Positions 36,430-46,718 are shown, numbered from the stretch's first letter. The stretch: DNA of 64,000 nucleotides from Rheinheimera nanhaiensis E407-8 (GCF_000296695.1 NZ_BAFK01000009.1:105911-169910); one strand, 5' to 3'. A program made the numbers and translations. The notes: generated by a model not told the origin, from the letters alone.

Positions 36430-36798
36430 ATGGAAAACTGGCAGGAATTTACCGAAGACACCATCGCCGCCTTGTTAGAAGATGGCAGCGATCCGGATGC
36501 GCTTTACACCATTGAACACCACTTCTACGACCGTGACTTCGCCAAGCTGGAAAAACTGGCAGTAGAGCTGTTTAAACTGGGCTATGAAGTCACCGACGCC
36601 GAAGAAGTCGAGTTTGAAGATGGCGGTAATGCCTGGGTGTTCGATGCTATTCGCGAGCAGTCACTGGATGCCGACAGCATCGTTGCCGATGCCATTAAAC
36701 TGGAAGAGCTGGCGAAAAAGCACAAGGTAGAATACGACGGCTGGGGCACCTATTTTGAAGGTGACGAAGATGTCGATTACGACGACGATGAAGAATAA
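36430..36798 (+). CDS. rraB: Ribonuclease E inhibitor RraB
   Basis: Binds RNase E and modulates which mRNAs it degrades. The 122-residue acidic protein carries the diagnostic [18 protein letters not shown], then [18 protein letters not shown] and [20 protein letters not shown], all close to E. coli RraB (138 residues). I chose the ATG at 36430, four bases after the plsC stop; a longer reading frame upstream lies inside plsC and is not supported. Co-transcription with plsC is likely. Confidence 0.95.
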   Translation: MENWQEFTEDTIAALLEDGSDPDALYTIEHHFYDRDFAKLEKLAVELFKLGYEVTDAEEVEFEDGGNAWVFDAIREQSLDADSIVADAIKLEELAKKHKVEYDGWGTYFEGDEDVDYDDDEE

Positions 36799-36813
36799 AA
36801 CGCGCTGAGCAAG

Positions 36814-36838
36814 AAAACCGCCGTTTGGCGGTTTTTTC
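36814..36838 (+). terminator. Rho-independent terminator after rraB
   Basis: A 9-bp stem (AAAACCGCC/GGCGGTTTT) with a 4-base loop ends in a T-run, starting 15 bases after the rraB stop. This is a strong intrinsic terminator. Confidence 0.9.
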
Positions 36839-36914
36839 TTTGGGCTCTAAGTGGAGCCAGCGCGCTGTGGCGACTATAGTTAGCGGCGATAGCTGACTTA
36901 CAGGAGACCTTGTT

Positions 36915-37286
36915 ATGTTTAACCCAAATCCGGTGGGGTGGTTTGAAATCGCCGTAACCGACTTATCCCGTGCCAGGCACTTTTATCATCAGGTGCTGGG
37001 GGTGGAGTTTCACCTGATGGAGATGCCCGGCTGCAGTATGGCCTGTTTTCCGTTCGACCACGACAAAGCCGGCAGCAGCGGCGCCCTGGTGCAGGGCGAG
37101 GGGTATGAGCCAAGCCAGAGCGGTACACTGATTTATTTTGAGGTAGAGAGTATCGACAGCGCTCTGGAGCGGATTAGCCATGCCGGTGGCAAGGTGTTGC
37201 AAAGCAAAATGTCGATAGGCGAGCATGGTTTTATTGCCATATTCACCGACAGCGAGGGCAACAAAGTTGCCCTGCACAGTCGCTAA
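36915..37286 (+). CDS. VOC-superfamily (glyoxalase/bleomycin-resistance-like) protein
   Basis: A 123-residue single-domain VOC protein. It reads VGWFEIAVTDLSRARHFYHQ at the start, YFEVESIDSALERISHAGG in the second half and IAIFTDSEGNKVALHS at the end, the standard paired beta-alpha-beta pattern. Such proteins bind a metal and act on small molecules, but the substrate is not evident. It stands alone, with GGAG seven bases before the ATG, between the rraB terminator and the convergent TPR giant. Confidence 0.88.
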   Translation: MFNPNPVGWFEIAVTDLSRARHFYHQVLGVEFHLMEMPGCSMACFPFDHDKAGSSGALVQGEGYEPSQSGTLIYFEVESIDSALERISHAGGKVLQSKMSIGEHGFIAIFTDSEGNKVALHSR

Positions 37287-37375
37287 CATCGCCCTTGTCT
37301 TATATTGTCGGGTAGTTACGGCCGGTTTGGATTTTAGCTTTCTGTGCGATGTACTTTTGTATTACGTGCTGCCCA

Positions 37376-40300
37376 TTAAAACAACCAGAATGACAATAGT
37401 TTCAATCGTAAACGGACAGTCCAACCATAGTCGGCTGTTAGCTGCTCTAACTGGTTAAAACATTGGCGGCCGACACGATGAATTTTATCATCGGTATTAT
37501 TACTGCGGCAGTTACGCCGTATTTGAGTCAGCCGTTGCAATAGTTGCATCGGAGGCAGTGGCGTTTGCTGCTGTTCATGCAACAGATTAAACAACTGCCA
37601 AACTATCTGTTCCGTCTCAGTCAGTTGCTGGCGATTGATAAAGCGAATAGTGCTAATGTCAGTTGGCTGTTGGCAATAACTTGACGCCAGTAGCCACAGT
37701 TGCAAATTGTGGAAACAGCCGTCCGGCGTACTGTTAGCACCCTGCTGTAATACTTCTAACGCTTCTGGCCAGCGCCTTAGCTCAATTAACGTAATGGCGT
37801 AGTGGTAACTTACGTAACAAGGTCGCTGATCTGCGTCGATACTGGCATATAACCTGACTGCCTGATACAACCTGGTATGATTTCGATACAGATAACCTAG
37901 CCGGCCGACCAATTCAACATTAGCTGTGATGCGGTCAGAGTAAGGGTCCAGCAAGTTTGGCTGCGGTAGTTCGTTTTTAGCTTCGCACTGTTCTAAATAG
38001 TATTCGTACATACCATCCCATGCCGGACAAGCGACAGTGCTTTGTAGTAACTGCTTTAGCTTTTTCGGCTGACTGGAACCTAACCATTTCGCCAGTGTGT
38101 AACCGGCAAGGTTTGCGGCCTGCGCCAGGTTGTTTGTCAGCTCATCCAGCAGTAAGTTGGCATGTTTGTCGGCATACTGCAGCGTATTGTTGTATAACCA
38201 GAAACTCTCTTCTTTACTGTTGATAATTTCTTGCCATAGCAGTAAAGCCGGTGCGACACAATCTTGTCGCAGCAGGGCTTTTAGCTGGCGGTTAATGGTC
38301 CAGATATCTCTGTTGTGTTGATGGAGCTGTTCAATCAATGCAATACATTGCTGGTACTGACGTTTATGCAGCAAGCGATCAGCTTGCGTCAGGCCGATAT
38401 ATTGGCTGGTAGGGTCAAGTTGTTGTGCCAGCTCGATCGCAGTGTCGGCCTGCTGCTGGTATTTTTTGTGATCAATATCCAATAAATATTCGGCGGCAAT
38501 GCACTGTGCCATAGCATCGTTTGGCAAGCGTTGCAGTAATTGTTGTGCAGTTTTCGCAGCTGCAGTGTTGTTATTTAACTGTTGTTGCAAGTCGATAAGC
38601 TGCTGCCAGTAATGCAGCTGAGGCGTATACACCGCTAATGCTTCGGTTAACAGCTCAATTGCCTGTTCCGGCAGTCCAATGCGTTCCCAAGCACGGGCTG
38701 CCAGGGCTGACACTTCAAAGGGCCTGTTAGTGGCATTGAAGTATTGCTCGATATGGGCAAACAGTTCGGCATAGTTACCCCGTTGCAGGTAAAACTCCAG
38801 CACATCAACGTGGAGGCGACTGTCGCTTGGGGATAACTGGATGGCTTGCAACCAATAAGCGCATTTTGCTGCCGGCTCGCTGGTGATTTGGGCCAGCGCT
38901 TGTAAAGCGCCAACGCTCAGTGGTGCCTGCTGGTGTAAGTTTAATGCCAGCTCAGGAGCCAACTCACTCTGGCCGGAGTGAGTTGCCAGTTCATGTAAAC
39001 GCGACCAAGCCCATTGATAGCTATGGTCAAAGCGCACTGCCAATTGCAGATGATGAAGTGCTTTATCGGTTTGTTGATCACGATCATAGGCGTCGGCCAG
39101 AAAACCATGCAAATAAGCATCATCCGGTTTGTGTTTGAGGGTTTCCGAGATTACTGCTATTTCCGCACTAATATCGCCCGCCTGTTCCAGAAAAAGGGCA
39201 TATTGCCTGCTGGCATAGCTCCAGGCCGGGTTGAGATTGATGGCGTGTTGGTAGCTGGCTTTCGCTTGCTCTGGTTGCTGCATCTTGCGGTACAGTTCGG
39301 CCAATTCTAAATGGAGGCGTGGCAGCAGCGGAAAATCGGTAACGGCCAGTTGCAGCTGCTCTAAAGCGGCGTCATAGCTATGTTGTTGTAGCAATTTAGC
39401 CCAGGCTAGGCGCGTAGACCAGACATGGGTATTTTTTTGCAGTACCTGTTGAATAAACTGCTGTGCTTGCTCGGCGGTAAATAGGCGCTCAGCAAAATGC
39501 ACCACATCAAGCAGGGCGTCACCGTAATGGGTCTGCCGTGGCATCAGCTCAAGTAACCATTGCAGGCTCTGTTGTTTATCTGTTAACGAAGGGCTGAGTT
39601 CAAACAATAATTGCACAGCGTCTTCGTGATCTATTTGTTGTTGCAGCACCTGCTTAATCTGGACTCTGGCCGCCTCAGGTTGCTGCTGTGCCTGCAGCAC
39701 CCGGGCCAATAACATCAGGTTATCAGTTTGCTGTGGTAGCCGGTGCAACAATGCGGTGCAGTGTTGTTGGGCTTGATCCAGCTTTTGCTGCTGCAGCAAT
39801 TGTTGGATCCAGCGGCGCTGATACCAGACGTTATGCGGAAACAATGTCGCCAGCTGAGCTAAAGCCGCGCTGGCAATTTCAGCCACCGGGTGCCAATCCG
39901 CCAGGTATCTGTTTAGCAATGGATGTGCCGGATGTTCATTCTGTAATTGGTCCAACTCTCGCGCAAGTTGTTCATTGTTGTTGCTACGACGCAGAGCACT
40001 AAAATAAGGTTCAGCAACCCGGCTCACCCAGGGAGTCAGCTCAAAGCAGTGGCGGTAGCTATTTGCTGCCTGCAATAACTCTCCGTGCCACTCTGCTTGC
40101 CGGGCCTGCCAATAATGGAATTGCTGTTCAGACAGCAAGCTGCGTTGCTGCTGCAGCAATTCGACAAAGTCTTTAATCTGGCCATGATGTAACAGCTGAT
40201 CGAGATAAAAATCCAGCAGTTCAATGTCTGTCGGTCTTTTTTGCCGCGCTAGCTGCAACACTTGCAAGCCCTGTTGTGCTTTACCTTGCCAATCATAAGC

Positions 40301-42325
40301 CCGGTATAACGAAATAGCCGGGCTGGCCGCACGGGCGCCATACTTTTCGAACCGCTGGTTAAGGCGTTGCATGGCGTTGTCGGTTTGATGTAAAAAGCGT
40401 GCGGCTTTAAAGTATGACTCGACATAGTCCTGATGGGTATCATCCAGACAGCAGGCGACAAAGTAGTATTGACAAGACTTGGCATGCTCTTGCTGTTGCC
40501 AGTAATAATCTGCCAGCAAGGCATAAACATCTGCCCGGTAGCTGCCGGATATTTCAAGATCACGTAGTAACGTCTGACAATACTGTTGATACGGCTGCAG
40601 CCGGTATATTTCGGAAAATAGCCGCACTTTCAGGTCAATATGAGGCTGGCTTGCAACTTGTTGCATCAGGTAGGCGATGGCTTCGTCGCCCTGGCCCAGG
40701 TTTTTCAGGGTCTGAAACCGGGATATACGCCAGCCAACGTGCTTAGGAAATTGCTGCAACAGTTGCTCATTGACAGTATTGATCAGCAGTTCGTCATTGT
40801 GATCTATCGCTAAGCTGCGCCGGGCAATTAATGTTAAACGATGCTGAGCGTCGTATTGCTGCATACTGGCCAGATGTTGCATTGCTTCGGTCAGCGCATT
40901 GGCATTGCGACAGGTTTCAACCTGATCATACAACTGATACAGCACCGTGCTGCTGTTGGCAAAGCGGGCGAGTTTGTCCTGTTGTGCCTGAGGAACAAAC
41001 ACCATTGCTCTGGGGCCAGAGGCTGCCTCGTCGGCTAAGGTTTGAGCTAACAGCATTTCGGTGATGGTGTCATAAGACGGATCCATCAAATAAGCTGTGC
41101 CTAATGCTTTGTTGTAACCGACTACGGCCTGAAGGTGTGACGACATGCCGTAAGTCGTTACCAGCGCAAAAGGCAGTTCAGCATCAATTAACTGGTAGCA
41201 AAGCTCGGCGCTAAGCTCCAGTTCAATAAATGCATAGCCGTTTTGGCGCAGCCACTGGCGCTCCAACGTGTCGGGGGTGCCATCAAAACAGATCTCGGCA
41301 GCAATATCGTGCTGACTAAAATGTTTGCCGAAATAGGCACTTAATGCGGCCAGCGTTGCGGGAGCACAGGTTAAATGGTGTTGGCTTACATGCGGCACCG
41401 GTAACAGTTTAAACGGTTGTTCAACTGGCCGATATACCGTCAGATTACTGTGCAGTATCCGGTTATAACTGCAATAACTGTCACGTAACAGCTGTTGTGC
41501 CAACTGATAGTCACCCTGTGACAGTGCAATTTTCGCCTGGCACACCGCCAGCAAATCGGCGTCGTTGCGATCCGGTAGTGGTTGTAATTGCTGAAACTGT
41601 TTAACGGCAGTAGCACACAGCTGCCAGTCCATGTCTCTGCTACTCAGGCGTATCAACTCAGCCCAGACCCGGCAACTCTGGTAATTTGCCGCATTCTGTT
41701 GCAGTAGCAGTCTGGCTTCATCGCCACGCTGCGCCCGTAAGAGCGCGCGGCAGCACGCTAACAGCATGTGATCGGAGGGATACAACGGCAGTAACTGCTG
41801 CGCCAATTCGGCTGCATTAGGATATAGCTGTTGGTCCTGGAGTAACATCAATGCAATACGATGAAACCATGGGTAATCGTTGGCTTGTGGCCGGATTTGC
41901 TCGAGCAACTCATTGGCTGCGACAAAGTCTTTTTGGTCGGCATAAAAGCAAATCTGTACCAGAGCTAAATCGGTGTCGGCATTGTTAAGTTGCTGCAATA
42001 AAGGCAAATGCTGTTGATAAAAGCGTTGAGCCAGAATAGGGCCAAACCGGTTAAGCTGATAGAACACAACTTTAAGGCAGAGATCGGCATCATTTTTGAA
42101 GCGACGCCAACCGCGTAAAATTAATGCGTCAGCATCACGGTCCCGTCCGAGATTAGACAGCAAACGAATAGCAACCTTAATTTGGTCCGGTCGCTGCCAG
42201 CCGGCCATAGGGCCCCATTTTGCTAAACAGTAAACCTGTGCATCCAGATAAAGACCATTGTCGGCAAGCTTGGCGTAGTGTTCCAAGTCAAATTGAGTAG
42301 TGTCCTGCTCAGCAATATCGAACAT
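37376..42325 (-). CDS. Giant TPR protein with an embedded C39-like peptidase domain
   Basis: A 1649-residue, Gln- and Leu-rich protein built almost wholly of TPR-like helical hairpins before and after one globular insert. That insert (about 303-445) resembles C39/papain-like cysteine peptidases. Cys320 lies in SQHHLTCAPATLAALSAYFG, His397 in GMSSHLQAVVGYNK, and Asp415 in AYLMDPSYDT, in the right order and spacing for a Cys-His-Asp triad. No signal peptide or membrane helix is visible, so it is probably cytoplasmic. There is no neighbouring ABC transporter or leader peptide, as a bacteriocin processor would need. Codon use is somewhat less GC-rich than around it. The role is unknown; a scaffold that clips a bound partner is possible. 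Confidence 0.75.
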   Translation of the reverse strand: MFDIAEQDTTQFDLEHYAKLADNGLYLDAQVYCLAKWGPMAGWQRPDQIKVAIRLLSNLGRDRDADALILRGWRRFKNDADLCLKVVFYQLNRFGPILAQRFYQQHLPLLQQLNNADTDLALVQICFYADQKDFVAANELLEQIRPQANDYPWFHRIALMLLQDQQLYPNAAELAQQLLPLYPSDHMLLACCRALLRAQRGDEARLLLQQNAANYQSCRVWAELIRLSSRDMDWQLCATAVKQFQQLQPLPDRNDADLLAVCQAKIALSQGDYQLAQQLLRDSYCSYNRILHSNLTVYRPVEQPFKLLPVPHVSQHHLTCAPATLAALSAYFGKHFSQHDIAAEICFDGTPDTLERQWLRQNGYAFIELELSAELCYQLIDAELPFALVTTYGMSSHLQAVVGYNKALGTAYLMDPSYDTITEMLLAQTLADEAASGPRAMVFVPQAQQDKLARFANSSTVLYQLYDQVETCRNANALTEAMQHLASMQQYDAQHRLTLIARRSLAIDHNDELLINTVNEQLLQQFPKHVGWRISRFQTLKNLGQGDEAIAYLMQQVASQPHIDLKVRLFSEIYRLQPYQQYCQTLLRDLEISGSYRADVYALLADYYWQQQEHAKSCQYYFVACCLDDTHQDYVESYFKAARFLHQTDNAMQRLNQRFEKYGARAASPAISLYRAYDWQGKAQQGLQVLQLARQKRPTDIELLDFYLDQLLHHGQIKDFVELLQQQRSLLSEQQFHYWQARQAEWHGELLQAANSYRHCFELTPWVSRVAEPYFSALRRSNNNEQLARELDQLQNEHPAHPLLNRYLADWHPVAEIASAALAQLATLFPHNVWYQRRWIQQLLQQQKLDQAQQHCTALLHRLPQQTDNLMLLARVLQAQQQPEAARVQIKQVLQQQIDHEDAVQLLFELSPSLTDKQQSLQWLLELMPRQTHYGDALLDVVHFAERLFTAEQAQQFIQQVLQKNTHVWSTRLAWAKLLQQHSYDAALEQLQLAVTDFPLLPRLHLELAELYRKMQQPEQAKASYQHAINLNPAWSYASRQYALFLEQAGDISAEIAVISETLKHKPDDAYLHGFLADAYDRDQQTDKALHHLQLAVRFDHSYQWAWSRLHELATHSGQSELAPELALNLHQQAPLSVGALQALAQITSEPAAKCAYWLQAIQLSPSDSRLHVDVLEFYLQRGNYAELFAHIEQYFNATNRPFEVSALAARAWERIGLPEQAIELLTEALAVYTPQLHYWQQLIDLQQQLNNNTAAAKTAQQLLQRLPNDAMAQCIAAEYLLDIDHKKYQQQADTAIELAQQLDPTSQYIGLTQADRLLHKRQYQQCIALIEQLHQHNRDIWTINRQLKALLRQDCVAPALLLWQEIINSKEESFWLYNNTLQYADKHANLLLDELTNNLAQAANLAGYTLAKWLGSSQPKKLKQLLQSTVACPAWDGMYEYYLEQCEAKNELPQPNLLDPYSDRITANVELVGRLGYLYRNHTRLYQAVRLYASIDADQRPCYVSYHYAITLIELRRWPEALEVLQQGANSTPDGCFHNLQLWLLASSYCQQPTDISTIRFINRQQLTETEQIVWQLFNLLHEQQQTPLPPMQLLQRLTQIRRNCRSNNTDDKIHRVGRQCFNQLEQLTADYGWTVRLRLKLLSFWLF

Positions 42326-42439
42326 AGCATCCTTGCAATGATGGTGTATTTAACCGCGCGCCAACATAGCATTTTCATTCTGACATGTCATCTGTGCTAA
42401 TTATCACCTAGCTTGATGTTTACATGACCGGCTCACACC

Positions 42440-43471
42440 TTAGCTTTGTGTGACGGCCTGGCCGTCGCGCAGCCGCTCGGCGCCACGGGTCACCACTTTT
42501 TCGCCGGCATTTAAGCCTTCATCTACCGTAACCCAGTCGCCGTTACCGTCACTGACTTTTACCGCTTTACGCTGCGCCAGGTTGTTCTCATCCACCGTGA
42601 CCACATAGGTGCCATCGCTGCGCAGCAGCAGGGCATCGCGTGGCACGGTAACGGCGGCTTTGGCATCGCGGGTGGCCACTTTTACGCTCACCAGTTCGCC
42701 GGCCAGCCAGTGTTGCGACGCTGCGCCCAGTTTAAGCCGCAGCTCGGCGCGTTGGCTTTGGCCATCGGCTGCCGGAATAACCGCGCTTACTGCAGCGCTG
42801 CCCTGTTGCTGGGCACTGTGAATACTCAGGGTGTCGCCCGGCCGTACAAAGCGCACGTACTGTAGCGGCACATAGGCGCGCACTTCCAGCTGATAAACAT
42901 CTTGCAGCCGCAGCAGCGGCGTGCTGCGGCTGACGTCGCCCCCGGCTTCACGCAGCCGCGCAGCCACGACACCGGCAAAGGGCGCTGTCACTTCAGTGCG
43001 GCTAAGCTGATCGGACAGTTGTGCCATACGGGCACGGATAATGTCGGCATCGGCCTGGGCTAACTGATAATCTGACTGGGCTTTATCCAGCTGTAAGCGG
43101 GAAATGCTCTGGCTTTGCTGCAGCTCTTGCAGGCGCTGATGCTCGCGCTGTAAATAGCTGGCCAGTAACTGGGCACGCTGTAATTGGGCGTTAAGCTCTG
43201 CCTGTTGTAGCTGCAGCGGCATTGCGTCAAGCCTGGCCACCAGATCGCCGGCGTTAACCCGGCTGCCGGCCTCAGCTACCCAGATTAAACGACCATCGAT
43301 ACCGGCGGTAAGCTCAGTGTTATTCACACTGTACACAGTACCGGCCACCTCAGTGGTGGGCACCTCAAAGGATAAGCGGCTTTCGCCCAGTTGCACCGAC
43401 GTCGCCGGCACCGTTTGCGCAGTGGCCAGGCCGGCATAGCACAGGGTAAGCAGTAGTAACGTATTACGCAT
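42440..43471 (-). CDS. RND efflux periplasmic adaptor subunit
   Basis: The membrane-fusion protein that joins the inner-membrane RND pump to an outer-membrane channel. The 343-residue precursor has a signal peptide (RNTLLLLTLCYAGLATAQ) and a lipoyl/barrel-sandwich half (VYSNNTE-like start, LIWVAEAGSRVNAGDLVARL). A Gln-rich alpha hairpin follows (about 75-135), then the second half-lipoyl (VTAPFAGVVAARLREAGG) and beta-barrel. I chose the ATG at 43471, which starts the signal peptide; it overlaps the pump gene by 8 bp. Substrate is unknown. Confidence 0.9.
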   Translation of the reverse strand: MRNTLLLLTLCYAGLATAQTVPATSVQLGESRLSFEVPTTEVAGTVYSVNNTELTAGIDGRLIWVAEAGSRVNAGDLVARLDAMPLQLQQAELNAQLQRAQLLASYLQREHQRLQELQQSQSISRLQLDKAQSDYQLAQADADIIRARMAQLSDQLSRTEVTAPFAGVVAARLREAGGDVSRSTPLLRLQDVYQLEVRAYVPLQYVRFVRPGDTLSIHSAQQQGSAAVSAVIPAADGQSQRAELRLKLGAASQHWLAGELVSVKVATRDAKAAVTVPRDALLLRSDGTYVVTVDENNLAQRKAVKVSDGNGDWVTVDEGLNAGEKVVTRGAERLRDGQAVTQS

Positions 43472-46400
43472 GAGCAGATCCTTCAGCCGCAGTGGCGGCA
43501 AGCGGGCTAGTTAACGCGGCCGGACGCTGAAGTTGCAGCACTGCCGGCAGTAAAATTAGGGTAAACAGGGCGCTGACCGTCATGCCACCAACAATCACCG
43601 TCGCCAGGCCACGGTATATCTCGGCGCCAACGCCCGGGATCAGCATCAATGGCAGCATACCGAACAGGCTGGTCAGGGTACTCATATACACCGGCCGTGC
43701 CCGCAAAATGATGGCCTGGCGCACTGCGTCTGTGCTGCTAAGGCCGGCGCGTTCGCCACTGCGGGTTTGGTCTACCAGCAGAATGGCGTTATTCACCACC
43801 AACCCCAGCAGAATAATAAAGCCAATCATGGTGAGTAAATCCAGTGACTGTACGGTAAACAAGTTTACCAGCGCCAATGCCATCACGCCGCCGGCGATGG
43901 CCAGTGGCATCACTAATAACACCAGCAGGGCGTCGCGTAACGAGCGGAACAACGCCGTCATTAACAGCAGTAAAATGAGCAGCGCCAGTGCGAAGTTTAT
44001 CAGCATCTCATCAATGGCTGAGTTCATCTGGCTGGCGTTACCACTGAGCAGCAAGCTGGCGCCCTCAGGCAGTGCCTGTTGCATTGGCGGTAGTACCTCG
44101 CGCTGCAGAATTTCCATGCTTTCGTCCAGCGACATGCCCTCGGGTGGGCGCACGATTAAACTTAAGGTGCGCTTGCCACCAATCCGTCTGAGCTGCGAGG
44201 GGCCAACGGTTTGTTGCAGTTGGGTCATGGCGGCCAGCGGTTGCACGCCGGCCTGCGGGGTTAACAGCGGCATGGCGGCCAGCTGCTCCGGCGTGTGCCA
44301 CTGGCCGGCGCGTAGAATGACATTCATCCGGTCGTTGCCATCAAAGTATTCCGACACAAACAGGCCACTGGTAAAGGCGCGCACATAATTAGCCACCTCG
44401 GCCCGGTTTAAGCCGGCCTGGCTAATGGCTCTGTCGTCCGGTAACAGTTTTAGCTCTGGCTCGGCCATATCCAGCGCTGGTACCGGCTGGGCACTGCCGC
44501 CGGGCAAGTGTTGCTGCACGGCCGCGACACCGGTGCGTGCGGCCTGCATCAGCGCGGCTAAGTCTGGCCCCTGCAGGTTAAGCTCAATGCTGCGGCCATC
44601 ACCGCCGCCGGATACGTTAATCATCGAGCCGCGGAATAAAAACACCTGGGTGTCGGGAATGCCGGCAAACACCTCGTCGCGCACCAGTGCCATTAATTGT
44701 TCAACCTGAGTGGGGTCGGCGGCATAGATAAAACCGCCGCTGGCATTGGGGCCATAGGTGTAAAAGTTATAGCTCTTAATGGATGGCGTTTTTTCGCCGC
44801 TGTAATAGGGCTGCAGCCGCGCTACCACCCGGTTGGCCAGCTCCTGCTCAATAAAATCGATATTACCGCCCGGTGGCAGGCTAAAAGAGAAGAAAAAGCC
44901 GTCAGTGGGGGCTCTGGGCATAAAGTCGGTGCGCGGCACCAGCAGCAGGCTGATACAAACCGAACACAGCAACAGGCCGCTCACCCAGCTTAGGCGTTTC
45001 AGCCGGCTGTTGGTCAGCTGCATAATCAGCTGGCTTAAGCGCTGCCAATACTGGCTGAATGGGTCCCGGCTTGGGGTGTTGCCCAGCCAATAACGACTGG
45101 CCAGTGGGATCACCGTTACTGCGGCGACAAAGCTGCTGCATACGGCCACAGACAGGGTTAACGCCAGATCAGAAAATAACTGCCCCTCAATACCGGCCAT
45201 AAACAAAATAGGCAGAAAAATGGCCACTGTGGTGGCGGTGGAGGCCAGCAGGGCGCCACTGACCTGAGCCGCGCCGCGCAGCGCGGCTTTTTTATCATCC
45301 AGCCCCTCGCTTTTCAGCCGCAGGATATTCTCCTGCACAATAATAGCGGCATCCAGCACCAGGCCCACGGCAAACGCCAGGCCAGCCAGCGAGATCACGT
45401 TTAAACTGCGCCCCATCAGCTGCAGTGTAATAAGCGCTATTGCCAGTGACAGCGGAATGCTAAGCGCAATAATGGCGGTGGCACGCCAGCCGCGCATAAA
45501 CAGCCACAGCAAGCCCAGTGCCAGTAACACACCCAGCCCCAGATTGCTTTTTACCAACGCCAGCGCATTACGGATATGCACCGAGGCATCAAAACTCAGC
45601 TCCATCATCAGGCCGGCATCATGCAGTGCGCCCTGATTCAGCTCGGTTATCGCCAGGTTAATTTCATCCAGTAAAGCCACGGTGTTGGCATCGTTGTTAC
45701 GCGCTATGGTGATGTAATAGGCCTGAGCACCGTTACGCAGGGTAAAGCCGGTGCGATCGCTAAAGCCCAGCTCGGTGCTGGCGATATCGCTTAAGTAAAT
45801 TGGCCGTTCGCCACTGTAGCCGATGATCATCTGCAGCAGGCTTTCGGGGCTGAACTGGCCGGCAAAGCGCACCGTGTATTGGCGCCGGCCAACATCGGCA
45901 AAGCCGCCGGAGGCATCGGTAGCGGCGCGCACCTGGCTGGCAATCTGGTTAATACTGAGCCCCAGTGCCGCAGCACGCTGCGGATCAAAGCTGATTTTCA
46001 GCTCCCGCGGCCGCTGGCTGTTTAAATTCACCTGGCCAACACCCTGAATACGGCTTAAACGCGGGTACACTACATCTTCAATCAGCTGCTGGTACTTTAT
46101 AACGTCCTGTGTTGTGTTACCCGGTAAGGTGCGGATCAGCAGCGACGCGGCGTTAGGGGTGTTCTGCCCGCCACCGGCAACTACCGTGGGCTCTATCGCG
46201 TCCAGTGGCAAAGGCGGTGCCTGGTTCAGGTTGTTGATCACATCCAGCGTGGCTTGTTGCATGTCGGCGCCAACATCAAAGGTTAGGGTAATAGCGCCAA
46301 AACCGCGCTGGATATTGGTTTCCACTTTTACCACGCCACGAGTGTTTTTAATGGCGTTTTCAATCGGCTCAATAATGACCGATTCCACTTCCTGCGGCGC

Positions 46401-46562
46401 GGCCGAGCGCCAGCCGGTGAATACCGAAATTTGCGGCTGTTCAATATCCGGTGTAATTTGGATCGGCAGCTTAAATAAGCTGATAAGGCCAAACAGCAAC
46501 AGCAGGATGGCGATAACGATGACGCTGGCGGGGTTAGTAAGCGCACTGCGGGTCAGGTTCAT
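43464..46562 (-). CDS. RND-family efflux pump permease
   Basis: An inner-membrane proton-driven exporter, 1032 residues with the 12-helix RND layout and two large periplasmic loops. It starts MNLTRSALTNPASVIVIAIL and has the usual GWRSAAPQEVESVIIEPIE porter segment. Helix 4 carries the proton-relay region AGLAFAVGLVLDAAIIVQEN, and the second half has GFIILLGLVVNNAILLVDQT. It resembles HAE1/MdtB-like pumps rather than metal pumps, but the substrate is not determined. It forms an operon with the adaptor downstream; the channel is probably TolC. Confidence 0.92.
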   Translation of the reverse strand: MNLTRSALTNPASVIVIAILLLLFGLISLFKLPIQITPDIEQPQISVFTGWRSAAPQEVESVIIEPIENAIKNTRGVVKVETNIQRGFGAITLTFDVGADMQQATLDVINNLNQAPPLPLDAIEPTVVAGGGQNTPNAASLLIRTLPGNTTQDVIKYQQLIEDVVYPRLSRIQGVGQVNLNSQRPRELKISFDPQRAAALGLSINQIASQVRAATDASGGFADVGRRQYTVRFAGQFSPESLLQMIIGYSGERPIYLSDIASTELGFSDRTGFTLRNGAQAYYITIARNNDANTVALLDEINLAITELNQGALHDAGLMMELSFDASVHIRNALALVKSNLGLGVLLALGLLWLFMRGWRATAIIALSIPLSLAIALITLQLMGRSLNVISLAGLAFAVGLVLDAAIIVQENILRLKSEGLDDKKAALRGAAQVSGALLASTATTVAIFLPILFMAGIEGQLFSDLALTLSVAVCSSFVAAVTVIPLASRYWLGNTPSRDPFSQYWQRLSQLIMQLTNSRLKRLSWVSGLLLCSVCISLLLVPRTDFMPRAPTDGFFFSFSLPPGGNIDFIEQELANRVVARLQPYYSGEKTPSIKSYNFYTYGPNASGGFIYAADPTQVEQLMALVRDEVFAGIPDTQVFLFRGSMINVSGGGDGRSIELNLQGPDLAALMQAARTGVAAVQQHLPGGSAQPVPALDMAEPELKLLPDDRAISQAGLNRAEVANYVRAFTSGLFVSEYFDGNDRMNVILRAGQWHTPEQLAAMPLLTPQAGVQPLAAMTQLQQTVGPSQLRRIGGKRTLSLIVRPPEGMSLDESMEILQREVLPPMQQALPEGASLLLSGNASQMNSAIDEMLINFALALLILLLLMTALFRSLRDALLVLLVMPLAIAGGVMALALVNLFTVQSLDLLTMIGFIILLGLVVNNAILLVDQTRSGERAGLSSTDAVRQAIILRARPVYMSTLTSLFGMLPLMLIPGVGAEIYRGLATVIVGGMTVSALFTLILLPAVLQLQRPAALTSPLAATAAEGSAHA

Positions 46563-46676
46563 GGCAGAGTCTCAGACACTGAAGTAGGCTGAAATCTATC
46601 GGCTGGCAGAAAAAAAGCGATGTTGATGGGGCAGGTGGAGGAAATTTTGCGTCAGACGGGGCGCCATTCATAAAGC

Positions 46677-46711
46677 CTTACAGGCTGTAACAGCTGGTTA
46701 CAGCCTGTAAG
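46677..46711 (-). terminator. 15-bp perfect hairpin after the TIGR03545 gene
   Basis: CTTACAGGCTGTAAC (46677-46691) pairs perfectly with 46697-46711 around the loop AGCTG. It begins 8 bases past the TIGR03545 stop. It probably ends that transcript, and could also act on readthrough toward the RND genes. No T-run follows on the minus strand, so protection of the mRNA end or a protein site are alternatives. Confidence 0.55.
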
Positions 46712-46718
46712 GTGTTGG

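Noticed and set aside
37376..42325. The C39-like domain as part of a bacteriocin export locus
   Set aside because: No ABC transporter, membrane fusion protein or double-glycine leader peptide is adjacent; the RND pump next door is of the drug-efflux type.
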